Source of the DNA: Hyphomicrobiaceae bacterium | GTDB taxonomy: Bacteria > Pseudomonadota > Alphaproteobacteria > Rhizobiales > Methyloligellaceae | Assembly (NCBI GenBank): GCA_020637815.1 | Contig: JACKJS010000001.1 | Span: 124,001 to 188,000 of the forward strand | Length of the DNA: 64,000 bases | Reading direction: 5' to 3' | Shown here: one piece after another, positions 5,865-13,735 of the stretch | How positions within the stretch are numbered: position 1 is the stretch's first letter | How the letters are laid out: each line of letters opens with the position of its first letter | Translations under genes and position numbers: made by a program | The notes under the pieces: model-generated | The model's input: only the letters and a program-made list of their open reading frames with translations | The model's database searches: none | What the model was told of the DNA's origin: nothing

Positions 5865-8549
5865 ATGAAACGCACTGCCGTGTTGCTGGCGCTTGCCCTC
5901 GTTGTTGGGTCTGCCGTGGCGTGGGCACAGGACTGGGGCAACTTCGCGCTTATCTCGAACACGCTGGGCGTGAACGCCAATCGGATCTGCATCGGTGAGG
6001 GTGTGCGGCCGACCGATATTGGCTGCCCGGTCTATACGCCGACTATCGACGCGCTGGGTCTCATGACCGTAGCGAACGTGTCGGTTACCGGCGCGGTGAG
6101 CGTGACGGGCAATGTATCCGCCAACAAATTCATTGGTGACGGCTCTGAACTGACGGGGGTCGTTGCGGTCTCGGGGGATCGCATCACCAGCGGTACCACG
6201 CAGATGGTGGCCATTTCCGACACCAGCTACATCAGCATCACTACGGGCGGAGTGACCACGGGCTATTTCACGCCTGCCGGCGTGCTGGTGGCCAACGGGA
6301 TCTCGGTTTCCACAAACCGCATGAGCGCCACCACGGGCTATTTCAGCGGGAATGTGGGCATTGGGACGAAAGCAGCCTCCGCCAGCCTACACGTAAGCGG
6401 TACGATCTCTGCGACCGATGCCATTCAGGTTGGGGCAAGTCGCCTTGATTGCACCTCTGGCATACCCGGTGCGCTGCGGTTCGAGAGCGGTGTGCTGGAG
6501 GTCTGCGATGGCAGCGATTGGCGATCCGCAGGAGGCGACGCGCTCGGCGACCGTATTGTCTCGGGCACGACGACGGCAAGGATTGAAAGCGCGACCGGGA
6601 TCATCAGCCTCACTACAGCGGGTGTTCATTGGGGCTATTTGTCTAGCGGTGGAAGCTACCTGCCGAGCATGGGCTCCGCCCTGGTGTCGTCGACGATAGT
6701 CAGTGCGACCAACATCTCCAGCACCTACGTCCACCTTGCGAGTGATACGGCGCCGCTTGCGTGTGGTGCCGGGCTGGAAGGGGCGATGCGCTACACCAGC
6801 GGCACGATGCAGGTCTGCGATGGGTCGAATTGGGGCAACATCGGCATCGGTGTCCCGACCGGCACCATCGCGGCGTTTGAAGCCTCAAGCTGTCCGGCCG
6901 GCTGGTCGGAATACACGTCGGCGCGCGGACGCTTTTTGCGGGGCATAGATACGCTTGCGGCCGGCATCGATCCGGATGGCACGCGCTCGGCGGGAAACAC
7001 GCAAGGGGATGGGGCGCCGAATATCACGGGGAGCATGATGTTGCGTCACTATGCTGGCGGAACGTCGCCTCATAGTGTTTCCGGTGCTTTTATGCGCACA
7101 GACGGTCCGGATGGGAATCAATATGCGCAAGATGCTGGGGCAGCGGCGCAGTATACAATTGGATTCGATGCCTCGAATTCGAGTTCCAAATACGGTGCTG
7201 CCGATGAAATCCGGCCGAAGAACGTTGCCGTTACCTTCTGCCAATACGCGGGCTTCGATAGCGAATTATCGGCAGGTGTGGCCACTCTGGCCAGCCTATC
7301 AGATGTATCCGTGGGCGGAGCATCAACAGGCCAGGCGCTGGTATTCGATGGCGCCAGCTGGGTGCCCAGCACGACCAGTGTTGGCGCGATCAACGACCTC
7401 TCCGATGTCGATACGTCGGGCGTAGCCGCAGGAAGCTACCTCCGTTACGACGGCGGCAACTGGGTGGTGAGCACCACCTACGACGTCACCGTGCCCGACG
7501 GTGACCGCATCACCTCCGGCACGCTGGCTGTGGTGGCGAACTCAGAAACCAGCATCATAAGCCTATCAACGAATGGTAGCGATTGGGGGTATTTGCGCGC
7601 CGCAGGCAACAGCTTCCTTCCTCGGATTGGCACGAACTACGTCAGCAGCACGCTCATCTCGACCACTTATGTGCAACTGTCGAGTGCGACCGATGTGCTG
7701 GAGTGCAACGCCGGCTTCACCGGCGCCATGCGTTACATCTCAGGCACAATGCAGGTCTGCGACGGGAACGAATGGGGCAATATCGGCATTGGGATCCCTG
7801 GTGGCACTATCGCGGCTTTTGAAGCAGCCACGTGTCCTTCAGGATGGAGTGAGTATACCCCGGCACGCGGTCGGTTCCTCCGTGGGCTGGACAATGGTGC
7901 AGGCAACGACCCTGATTGGCCTCGCGTGGCGGGGAGTGCGCAGGGCGATGAAATCCGCGCTCACCTTCACAGCGTTGACCCGCCGAGCACCAACACGGGC
8001 ACGGATGGTGCACATAGCCACTCGTACTGGCGTCCATCGGGGGCTGGTGAGAACTGGGCCGAGATCGGAACTGGGAGAAAGCGTGATACCGGTGCTTCGA
8101 CTGGGAGTGCAGGAAACCACAATCACACGGTAAACATCCCACAATTTAACAGCGGAAACACGGGCGGTGCGGAAACCCGACCAAAGAACGTGGCGGTCAT
8201 CTTCTGCCAATACGAGGGCTTCCAAAGTTCGGTTTCGCTGGAGGCAACCATCTCTCCGACGTTTGACAACAGCTGGGTAGATTACGGAAGCGGGTATTCG
8301 ACTGCAGGTTATTTCAAGGACAGCTCGGGGATGGTGCACTTGGAGGGATTGGTGAAGGACGGTGCGATACCTGCATGCATTTTTACGCTACCGGTGGGCT
8401 ATCGGCCAAACGCTGTGAAGGTGTTCAGCGTAAGGGTGTCCGGGGGAACGGGGCGCGTTGACGTTGGCGCTGACGGCTGTGTCAATGTAGCAGGTGGCAA
8501 CAACACGTCTCTGAGCCTGGATGGCATCAGCTTTCGTGCCGCGCTGTGA
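5865..8549 (+). CDS. Secreted fibre-like protein with two phage tail-collar domains
   Basis: 894 residues. MKRTAVLLALALVVGSAVAWA is a clear Sec signal peptide, unusual for a tail fibre. A Ser/Thr/Gly-rich beta-repeat shaft follows. Two long internal repeats then come, each running from GDRI(V/T)SGT through GAMRY(T/I)SGTMQVCDG and NWGNIGIG (second copy EWGNIGIG) to a collar domain, P(T/G)GTIAAFEA..CP(A/S)GWSEYT.ARGRFLRG, and ending RPKNVAV.FCQY. The second collar domain has the His pairs (HLHS, HSHSY, HNHT) typical of trimeric tail fibres; the first has lost most of them. The last 110 residues form a separate beta-rich tip. No capsid, tail or lysis genes are nearby, so I read it as an exported adhesive or pilus-associated fibre of the element. 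The start has a TAGACT box six bases upstream, so the mRNA may be leaderless. Confidence 0.7.
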   Translation: MKRTAVLLALALVVGSAVAWAQDWGNFALISNTLGVNANRICIGEGVRPTDIGCPVYTPTIDALGLMTVANVSVTGAVSVTGNVSANKFIGDGSELTGVVAVSGDRITSGTTQMVAISDTSYISITTGGVTTGYFTPAGVLVANGISVSTNRMSATTGYFSGNVGIGTKAASASLHVSGTISATDAIQVGASRLDCTSGIPGALRFESGVLEVCDGSDWRSAGGDALGDRIVSGTTTARIESATGIISLTTAGVHWGYLSSGGSYLPSMGSALVSSTIVSATNISSTYVHLASDTAPLACGAGLEGAMRYTSGTMQVCDGSNWGNIGIGVPTGTIAAFEASSCPAGWSEYTSARGRFLRGIDTLAAGIDPDGTRSAGNTQGDGAPNITGSMMLRHYAGGTSPHSVSGAFMRTDGPDGNQYAQDAGAAAQYTIGFDASNSSSKYGAADEIRPKNVAVTFCQYAGFDSELSAGVATLASLSDVSVGGASTGQALVFDGASWVPSTTSVGAINDLSDVDTSGVAAGSYLRYDGGNWVVSTTYDVTVPDGDRITSGTLAVVANSETSIISLSTNGSDWGYLRAAGNSFLPRIGTNYVSSTLISTTYVQLSSATDVLECNAGFTGAMRYISGTMQVCDGNEWGNIGIGIPGGTIAAFEAATCPSGWSEYTPARGRFLRGLDNGAGNDPDWPRVAGSAQGDEIRAHLHSVDPPSTNTGTDGAHSHSYWRPSGAGENWAEIGTGRKRDTGASTGSAGNHNHTVNIPQFNSGNTGGAETRPKNVAVIFCQYEGFQSSVSLEATISPTFDNSWVDYGSGYSTAGYFKDSSGMVHLEGLVKDGAIPACIFTLPVGYRPNAVKVFSVRVSGGTGRVDVGADGCVNVAGGNNTSLSLDGISFRAAL

Positions 8550-8594
8550 CGATTAGGAACTGGCGGAGTGGCCGAACAGAGATGTTGGGAGCCT

Positions 8595-9263
8595 CTACTT
8601 CTTCCGACAAAAGACAGTGTTGCGGTACGGGTTCTGGAGGCTGAAGGCTTTGTTGCTGCCGTAATACTCGGTGCAAAAGTTGGCGGCGTTTGAGCCCATA
8701 TCCGCGTCGAACACTCCAATGGTTGCGTGTTTATCGCTGCTGGCGCTTTTAACGAGACGAACGCGGCGGCCTTTGATGGTGAGCCGGTGCTTGGGCAGGT
8801 GACCGGAGCTTAGTTTGGCGGACGTTGCGCCGCCGGTGCCGCCGAAGCTACCGGCACCGCGAGGGAATCGGCCGTCCCATGCGCTGTCACGCACCCAGCC
8901 AGACGGGCAGCTCTTCTTGAACATGACAACGGTGCCAACGGGAACGCCAGGGGCGTCAACACATTGACTCCCGTTAAAGAGCTTGCCTTGCTTGGCACAG
9001 CTCTCGGACTTGGTGACGCGCGTGGTTAGGGCGTTGACCTGGTTCTGCAATGCATCGTGTTGGGCTTGTAGCGCATTGTGTTTGCCCATCAAGTCATTGT
9101 AGGCGGCCTGCATGGCGGCCGATGTGGCGTCAAGCTTGATATTGAAGGGCGCCACTTTGTCCCCGGCTTCGCGCGCGGTCGTGACCTCGAGCGCGGATGC
9201 TGGCTGGATAGCCACGGCCACGGACAAGTCTGCGGACGAGAGCAGGGCGTAAGGGTATTTCAT
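8595..9263 (-). CDS. Secreted coiled-coil protein with one tail-collar domain
   Basis: Start chosen at MKYPYALLSSADLSVAVAIQ, which gives a signal peptide cut near ASA-LEV; the frame is open 29 codons further up but that part looks noncoding. Residues of about 45-85 form a coiled coil (LMGKHNALQAQHDALQNQVN). A Cys-x(n)-Cys segment and a collar domain VPVGTVVMFKKSCPSGWVRD, then GRFPRG, follow, then a beta-rich tip ending with Cys pairs. The gene converges on the larger collar protein with only 45 bases between stop codons. Both share architecture (signal, shaft, collar, tip) but little DNA similarity. A fibre tip or adhesin is the likeliest role. Confidence 0.65.
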   Translation of the reverse strand: MKYPYALLSSADLSVAVAIQPASALEVTTAREAGDKVAPFNIKLDATSAAMQAAYNDLMGKHNALQAQHDALQNQVNALTTRVTKSESCAKQGKLFNGSQCVDAPGVPVGTVVMFKKSCPSGWVRDSAWDGRFPRGAGSFGGTGGATSAKLSSGHLPKHRLTIKGRRVRLVKSASSDKHATIGVFDADMGSNAANFCTEYYGSNKAFSLQNPYRNTVFCRKK

Positions 9264-9634
9264 ATGGCCTGATGATGGCGCGTTAGAGGTGAGCTGACAC
9301 CCCATGGGGAATTGTTCGCCGGAGGCGCTGAGGCAAAAAGGTACGAGCACGTTGCGGATTGTTATCGATCCTCGCCGGGATCCGCGGTGGTTTTCGGAGC
9401 CGCCCGTCGCTGGCCGCCTTTGGGCCGGCCGGCCTCGGGCCCCGTCAAGGGCGCGGAACGCGGCGAAGCTTTACCCTTGACGGGAAAGGCCGCCGGACCG
9501 TGCTAGGGCACGACGGAGCGGGCGACGGCCGCCGCAGCCCGTGGTTTTTGGTGGGCCCCTGAGTGAGCCCCCGTTCTGGGCCTTGTGTGGGAACTAGGCT
9601 TGACGGTGTTCGTGGATTGTTCTCATAGTGGCGA
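9264..9634. other. GC-rich noncoding region with long inverted repeats
   Basis: No gene supported. Very G+C-rich palindromic words (GGCCGGCCGGCC near 9424-9435) and a perfect 11-bp inverted repeat, described separately, suggest a structured control or recombination region rather than coding sequence. Confidence 0.4.
9441..9484. repeat. Perfect 11-bp inverted repeat
   Basis: CCCGTCAAGGG at 9441-9451 and CCCTTGACGGG at 9474-9484 are exact reverse complements, 22 bases apart. The flanks GGGC and AAAGGCC carry the G+C-rich context on. A similar GGGCTTGCCCCTTGAAGGGC word occurs upstream of the ardC gene near 26515. Confidence 0.6.
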
Positions 9635-9838
9635 ATGGCTGAAGAACTACCGTTTCGGGTGGAAGAATGGGATGCCGAATGGCGGGAGCGGATTTCGACC
9701 CTTGCGACAGCGGCGGATCTGCTCGCGGCACGTGCGGCGTATCGGGTGCTGGTGGAGCGCCGGACGGACGCGGCGATTCTGTTGTGCGACCGGGCGCGGG
9801 TTATTGACAAGACCGGAGGGTGTGGGGAGGAAAAATAG
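9635..9838 (+). CDS. Small hypothetical protein, 67 aa
   Basis: MAEELPFRVEEWDAEWRERI begins an acidic, helical protein (ATAADLLAARAAYRVLVERR), with two Cys near the ends. No family recognised. It ends 18 bases before the dif-like site. A purely chance ORF is possible at this length, but its composition looks protein-like. Confidence 0.4.
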   Translation: MAEELPFRVEEWDAEWRERISTLATAADLLAARAAYRVLVERRTDAAILLCDRARVIDKTGGCGEEK

Positions 9839-9856
9839 GCGGAACATCAAACAGTT

Positions 9857-9884
9857 ATTTAACATAACGTTCATTATGCGCCAT
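9857..9884. other. dif-like XerC/XerD recombination site
   Basis: Read on the minus strand the site is ATGGCGCATAA, TGAACG, TTATGTTAAAT: an 11-bp XerC-type arm, a 6-bp centre and an 11-bp XerD-type arm. The XerD-type arm equals that of E. coli dif in all 11 positions and the XerC-type arm in 8 of 11. Arm lengths and centre are exactly right. It lies in an AT-rich patch between the small 67-residue gene and the defence block. Confidence 0.65.
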
Positions 9885-9963
9885 AAGTAATTGTATTAGC
9901 GGCACTTTTGAGTGGCACAAAGCGGAAGCATTGCGCGCCAACACCGAGGTCAACCCGCTCAGG

Positions 9964-10845
9964 TCAGCGCTTATATGCAAATCTCGGTGTCCACTGCTCT
10001 ATTAGGTCTGCCTCCTCGTCTTCTTCTTGATCGGGATCGTCCGGCAGCTCCTCGCCGCTTAGGATCGTTAGAGTGTAGCCGTACTTGCCGAGCCCAATTA
10101 CCTCTTCGTCGAGAGCAACACGTGAGTCGCCGTCGAACCACGTGCATAGGTCAGTTATTCTGTGGGTTCGAGCTGCGCCAAGCACATTCGAGCCATCGGA
10201 GTTGAAGTTCTTGGTGGCGGTCGACGGGAGCGGCGTACCTTTTCTTAGCCAGGTCAACTTGCCGAGAGCTTTGAAGCTATCTGTCATGAAAGCGTAGGCG
10301 ACTTTATCCGCTTGGCTTACAACCACCGCAACGGGATAGGGACAGCACTCTGCAGCCCTGATCGCTGCTGCTGTAAGGGAACATTCTGCCATTGCCGCCA
10401 AAGCAATAATGCCGTCCAGGCCAACTTGATTTTTTTGCAGAAACGCGCGGGTCAAATTCGAAGGGAGGAGAAGGCCACTGGCAAAGTGGTCGGCCTCGAG
10501 CTCGATTGACGTGTTCTCGGTGAAGTTTGCGCGGGACACATGGGCTCCCCCACTGTTCATTATCTCCTCTGGATGTCCTGGTAGGAAGAAATGTCCGAGC
10601 TCATGCGCAATGGAGAAATTCTCGAAGCCCCGATTGTCATGCTCCGTAGAGTAAATCAGCGTGACAAGGTCGTTGGCAAAAATGAGCGCGCCGGATATGC
10701 CCTTGGCGTCGGGCGGCTTTGCTTCGACGTGGATTTCGTTGTCTTGGGCGATCTTGAGGGGGCGGATGGGGAACGAGGTGAAGCCGGCTTGCATGGCGAC
10801 CTTCTCGCCGGTCTGCGTCGCGAGTTTGAGACGAAATCCGGCCAT
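9964..10845 (-). CDS. ImmA/IrrE-type zinc peptidase, CapP-like CBASS regulator candidate
   Basis: 293 residues with the zinc motif HELGH at residues 81-85 (FSIAHELGHFFLPGH), placing it in the ImmA/IrrE (DUF955) peptidases. After the peptidase part come several Cys (MAECSL, AAECCPYP) and a C-terminal domain rich in Asp/Glu. CapP proteins of CBASS loci have this size and order, with an ImmA peptidase and a Cys-regulated C-terminal sensor, and cleave the repressor CapH. Here the gene follows an XRE repressor gene by ten bases, both divergent from a CBASS operon, which is the known CapH-CapP layout. The identity as CapP is inference from context. A stand-alone XRE-ImmA pair is the alternative. 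Confidence 0.7.
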   Translation of the reverse strand: MAGFRLKLATQTGEKVAMQAGFTSFPIRPLKIAQDNEIHVEAKPPDAKGISGALIFANDLVTLIYSTEHDNRGFENFSIAHELGHFFLPGHPEEIMNSGGAHVSRANFTENTSIELEADHFASGLLLPSNLTRAFLQKNQVGLDGIIALAAMAECSLTAAAIRAAECCPYPVAVVVSQADKVAYAFMTDSFKALGKLTWLRKGTPLPSTATKNFNSDGSNVLGAARTHRITDLCTWFDGDSRVALDEEVIGLGKYGYTLTILSGEELPDDPDQEEDEEADLIEQWTPRFAYKR

Positions 10846-10855
10846 CTCGCTGTTC

Positions 10856-11167
10856 CTACTTCTTCTTATTCACCATGGTATCGATGATACCTTGGATGAA
10901 ATCTCTGTCTTTCGCAGACAGTTTTTGCTCATCGCGGAATGCTGTTGTGGCTTCGCCTGTGCCGAGTAGGTAGTCCCCCGTTATATTCAGCGCCTTTGCT
11001 AACGCACGCACGTTGTCAAAGGAGGGCTTTCTTCGATTGGCCTCAAAGTGCGCGATAGCGGACGGCTGCATACCGGCCAGGCGTGCTAGCTCCGACTGGC
11101 TGAGATCCCGATCATTGCGGATTTTCTTCAAACGCTGAGCGAAGGTGGAGGTGCTTGACTGTGCCAT
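10856..11167 (-). CDS. XRE-family HTH repressor, CapH-like candidate
   Basis: 103 residues. Residues of about 8-62 are a Cro/CI-type helix-turn-helix (FAQRLKKIRNDRDLSQSELA, then AHFEANRRKPSFDNVRALAK). The C-terminal 35 residues form a short helix-rich tail (AKDRDFIQGIIDTMVNKKK) that could be the dimerisation part. CapH repressors are small proteins of this build whose linker is cut by CapP. It diverges from the CBASS operon across a 130-bp region with paired direct repeats, so it probably represses both directions. Confidence 0.75.
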   Translation of the reverse strand: MAQSSTSTFAQRLKKIRNDRDLSQSELARLAGMQPSAIAHFEANRRKPSFDNVRALAKALNITGDYLLGTGEATTAFRDEQKLSAKDRDFIQGIIDTMVNKKK

Positions 11168-11297
11168 GACAAAACGTATATAGTTACTGTTGAGGACGTC
11201 ACAGGGCGGCGAGCCTCTTTTTTAAAGCTCGCGACTATGACAAGTCGTCAATAAAACTATGACACAGGAAGCTGGACGTCAAGATAAGGAGTGAAAA
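11168..11297. promoter_or_regulatory. Divergent control region between HTH repressor and CBASS operon
   Basis: ACTATGACA occurs at 11234-11242 and 11256-11264, 22 bp apart start to start (two helical turns). GGACGTCA occurs at 11194-11201 and 11274-11281. A TATATA box lies just before the repressor start codon on the minus strand. AAGGAG near 11286-11291 is the ribosome site of the first CBASS-side gene. These repeats are candidate operators. Confidence 0.4.
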
Positions 11298-11519
11298 ATG
11301 GGCAAAAATCAACATGTAGTCCCTCACGGTAACGGCTGGGCAGTACGTGGAGAGAACAACACGCGGGTGACCTCGGCACATCCAACCCAGTCCGAGGCGG
11401 AGCGCGCAGCTAGAACCATCGCGATTAACCAGCGGAGTGAGGTGGTTATCCATCGACCCAATGGGGAAATCCGAGACAAGAACTCGTACGGCAACGACCC
11501 GTACCCGCCCAAGGGCTAA
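11298..11519 (+). CDS. DUF2188 small protein at the head of the CBASS operon
   Basis: 73 residues matching the DUF2188 pattern: HVVPHGNGWAVRGENN, then T..A..TQSEAERAARTIA, then EVVIHRPNGEIRDKNSYGND. These are small basic proteins of unknown role. A good AAGGAG site precedes the ATG. Its stop lies three bases before the patatin gene, so it is cotranscribed with the CBASS core. DUF2188 is not a standard CBASS part as far as I know. It might be a passenger, a regulator or an antagonist. Confidence 0.75.
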   Translation: MGKNQHVVPHGNGWAVRGENNTRVTSAHPTQSEAERAARTIAINQRSEVVIHRPNGEIRDKNSYGNDPYPPKG

Positions 11520-11522
11520 CTC

Positions 11523-12533
11523 ATGCCGGCTGTCGCCCCTCCCCAATCACCACCTATCCGCCGCATCCTAACTTTGGATGGCGGCGGCATAATGGGTACA
11601 CAGCCGGCATCTTTTCTAGCGTCACTGGAAGAAGGGCTTGATCGGCCTATCGGGGAATACTTCGATCTGATCGCCGGCACCTCGACGGGTGGCATCCTGG
11701 CCATCGGGCTTGGTCTTGGCCTAACCGCAAAGCAGCTGCTTGAGCTCTATGTTGAGCGCGGTCCCAAAATTTTTGGAGAAGATGGCAGCGGGTCTCCTGC
11801 TTTCGTGTCTGGGGCTTGGCGCCGGATGAAGCATTGGATTCTCTCCAAGCATGATGCGGAAAATCTCCAGCGTGAACTTGAGACTATCCTCGGAAAGAAG
11901 CGAATAGGAGATTCGCGTACGAGGCTGCTGATCCCGGCCTGGGATCCGGCGCATCGGAGCGTGTACATCTTCAAGACCGCGCATCATCCGCGCTTGAAGA
12001 CGGACTACTCACGTCTCGCGCTCGATGCGGCGATGGCGACGGCGGCAGCGCCGACGTACTTCAAGCGTCATACCACTGCGGAGAGCGTGGGACTGTTCGA
12101 CGGCGGAGTGTGGGCCAACAACCCTATCGCGCTCGCTGTAGTAGAAGCGATTTCTTTGTTGGGCTGGCCCGCAAGCAGTTTACGCATTCTGAGCTTGGGG
12201 TGCGTGAATGAAGTCTACGCTCTGGGAGAAAGTCCCGGAAAGCTCTCCATGGTCGGAGATTTGGCGAGACTATTTATGGATGGGCAATCTCGGGGTGCGT
12301 TGGGCATGGCGAAGTTGCTCACAGGGCACGAGTACGAGCGCGAAGCAATTTTCCGCTGCTGCCCCGACGTGCCCAAGGATCTCTTCAAGATGGACGACAC
12401 CAGCAAGACTTCAGAACTTCGCGGCATGGGTGCCGCTGCAGCCCGAAGAGAGCGACCACGGTTGGAGCCAGTCTTCTTCCAAGTTCCAGCCGACCACTTT
12501 GAGCCCATCTACAAATTGCAGGAGACTGATTGA
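11523..12533 (+). CDS. capV: Patatin-like phospholipase, CBASS effector (CapV type)
   Basis: 336 residues with all patatin landmarks: oxyanion loop LDGGGIMG at residues 18-25, nucleophile elbow GTSTG at 52-56 (Ser54), and the catalytic DGG at 193-195 (Asp193, LFDGGVWANNP). CapV-type effectors are activated by the cyclic dinucleotide made by the neighbouring CD-NTase. They then hydrolyse membrane phospholipids and kill or arrest the infected cell. The C-terminal third (after residue 200) is the region that usually senses the nucleotide. The gene overlaps the CD-NTase start by one base (TGATG), which argues for coupled translation. Length is normal for CapV. Confidence 0.88.
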   Translation: MPAVAPPQSPPIRRILTLDGGGIMGTQPASFLASLEEGLDRPIGEYFDLIAGTSTGGILAIGLGLGLTAKQLLELYVERGPKIFGEDGSGSPAFVSGAWRRMKHWILSKHDAENLQRELETILGKKRIGDSRTRLLIPAWDPAHRSVYIFKTAHHPRLKTDYSRLALDAAMATAAAPTYFKRHTTAESVGLFDGGVWANNPIALAVVEAISLLGWPASSLRILSLGCVNEVYALGESPGKLSMVGDLARLFMDGQSRGALGMAKLLTGHEYEREAIFRCCPDVPKDLFKMDDTSKTSELRGMGAAAARRERPRLEPVFFQVPADHFEPIYKLQETD

Positions 12534-13732
12534 TGAATACGATTGCGCAACGCCCCGACGACAGCCCCGAACTGCTTCGCAAGTCCGCCGTCTATTCCGT
12601 CCTCGATGATATTTGTCGCGACCTGGAACTAACTGAGGGCCAGCTGTCGGCCGCACGGACCAGCTATGAGACCGTTGCGGAATGGCTTTCAAAGAGTACT
12701 GAGCCATTCCTGAGTAACGTCAGCGTCTATGCCCACGGATCAGCGGGCTTGGGTACCAGTGTAAAGCCTTTGGGGCGGGAAGACTTCGACGTCGATCTCA
12801 TTTGTCTGGCGCCTGATTTCACCGCCGACCGATCGCCAGCTGAACTCAAACGGCTCGTGGGCGATCGGCTTAGAGAGAACGCCACGTATGCCCGCATGCT
12901 CGAAGAGAAGAAGAGATGTTGGCGATTGAACTACGCCCGGGAGTTTCATTTGGACATCTCGCCCACCATCGTGAACCTCAAATGTATGAACGGAGGCGAA
13001 CTTGTGCCGGACAAAAAGCTTCGAGATTGGAAGCCGACAAACCCAAGCGGTTACAAGGCGCTCTTTGAAGCGCGCGCAAAACTGAAGCCCCGTGTCCGCT
13101 TGACCAAATCTGGGTACGTCTCGGACCAAGCCAATGTGGAGCCATTCCCAAGCAAACCTACTGGCAAGGGTGTGCTGCGGCGCACGGTCCAGCTGTTGAA
13201 ACGACATCGCGACATCCATTTTCAAGACGTCACAGAGGAGGTGGCGCCCATTTCAATCATCATCACCACTCTTGCGGCGCAAGCGTATGAATGTTGTCAC
13301 CGCATGTTCACGTTTGACACGGAACTGGATGTCTTGGTGGCTATTGTTCGGATGATGCCGCACTTCATAGAGCGACGCGTAGTGAACGGGCGTGTCGAGC
13401 TTTGGGTAGTTAACGAAACGACGGAGGGAGAAAACTTCGCTGATCGCTGGAATACAGAACCAGCTCGGGCTCAGGCTTTCTTTGTGTGGCATGCGAAGGC
13501 GTTGTCGGACTTTGAGAACGCAGCCTCTGTTGAGGGAATTGACCGCGTTACCCATGGCCTTGAAGACATCCTCGGAAGCTCTGTTGTGCGCCGGGTCATG
13601 GACAGGCGCACTGAGGCAATCTCGACGGCGCGTGACGCTGGTAAGCTGTTTATCGGATCGGCAGGTGGTCTAACGCTGTCAGGTGTGGCGAACGCGGCTC
13701 CCGTTCCACGCAATACGCACTTCGGGGGCTGA
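12533..13732 (+). CDS. CBASS cGAS/DncV-like nucleotidyltransferase (CD-NTase)
   Basis: 399 residues from the ATG overlapping the patatin stop; a TTG one codon earlier is less likely. The polymerase-beta-type active site is clear: HGS at 68-70, DFDVD with Asp86 and Asp88, and the third Asp in HLDISP (Asp141). It should make a cyclic di- or trinucleotide on phage infection that activates the patatin effector. The last residues are THFGG. In CBASS loci with Cap2 or E2 proteins the CD-NTase C-terminal glycine is the group conjugated to targets, so a Gly-Gly end fits the E2-like gene three bases downstream. I cannot assign the clade or the product nucleotide. Confidence 0.88.
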   Translation: MNTIAQRPDDSPELLRKSAVYSVLDDICRDLELTEGQLSAARTSYETVAEWLSKSTEPFLSNVSVYAHGSAGLGTSVKPLGREDFDVDLICLAPDFTADRSPAELKRLVGDRLRENATYARMLEEKKRCWRLNYAREFHLDISPTIVNLKCMNGGELVPDKKLRDWKPTNPSGYKALFEARAKLKPRVRLTKSGYVSDQANVEPFPSKPTGKGVLRRTVQLLKRHRDIHFQDVTEEVAPISIIITTLAAQAYECCHRMFTFDTELDVLVAIVRMMPHFIERRVVNGRVELWVVNETTEGENFADRWNTEPARAQAFFVWHAKALSDFENAASVEGIDRVTHGLEDILGSSVVRRVMDRRTEAISTARDAGKLFIGSAGGLTLSGVANAAPVPRNTHFGG

Positions 13733-13735
13733 TCG

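Noticed and set aside
5865..9263. Prophage remnant
   Set aside because: Collar domains alone are phage-like, but both proteins have Sec signals and there are no head, tail, terminase or lysis genes.
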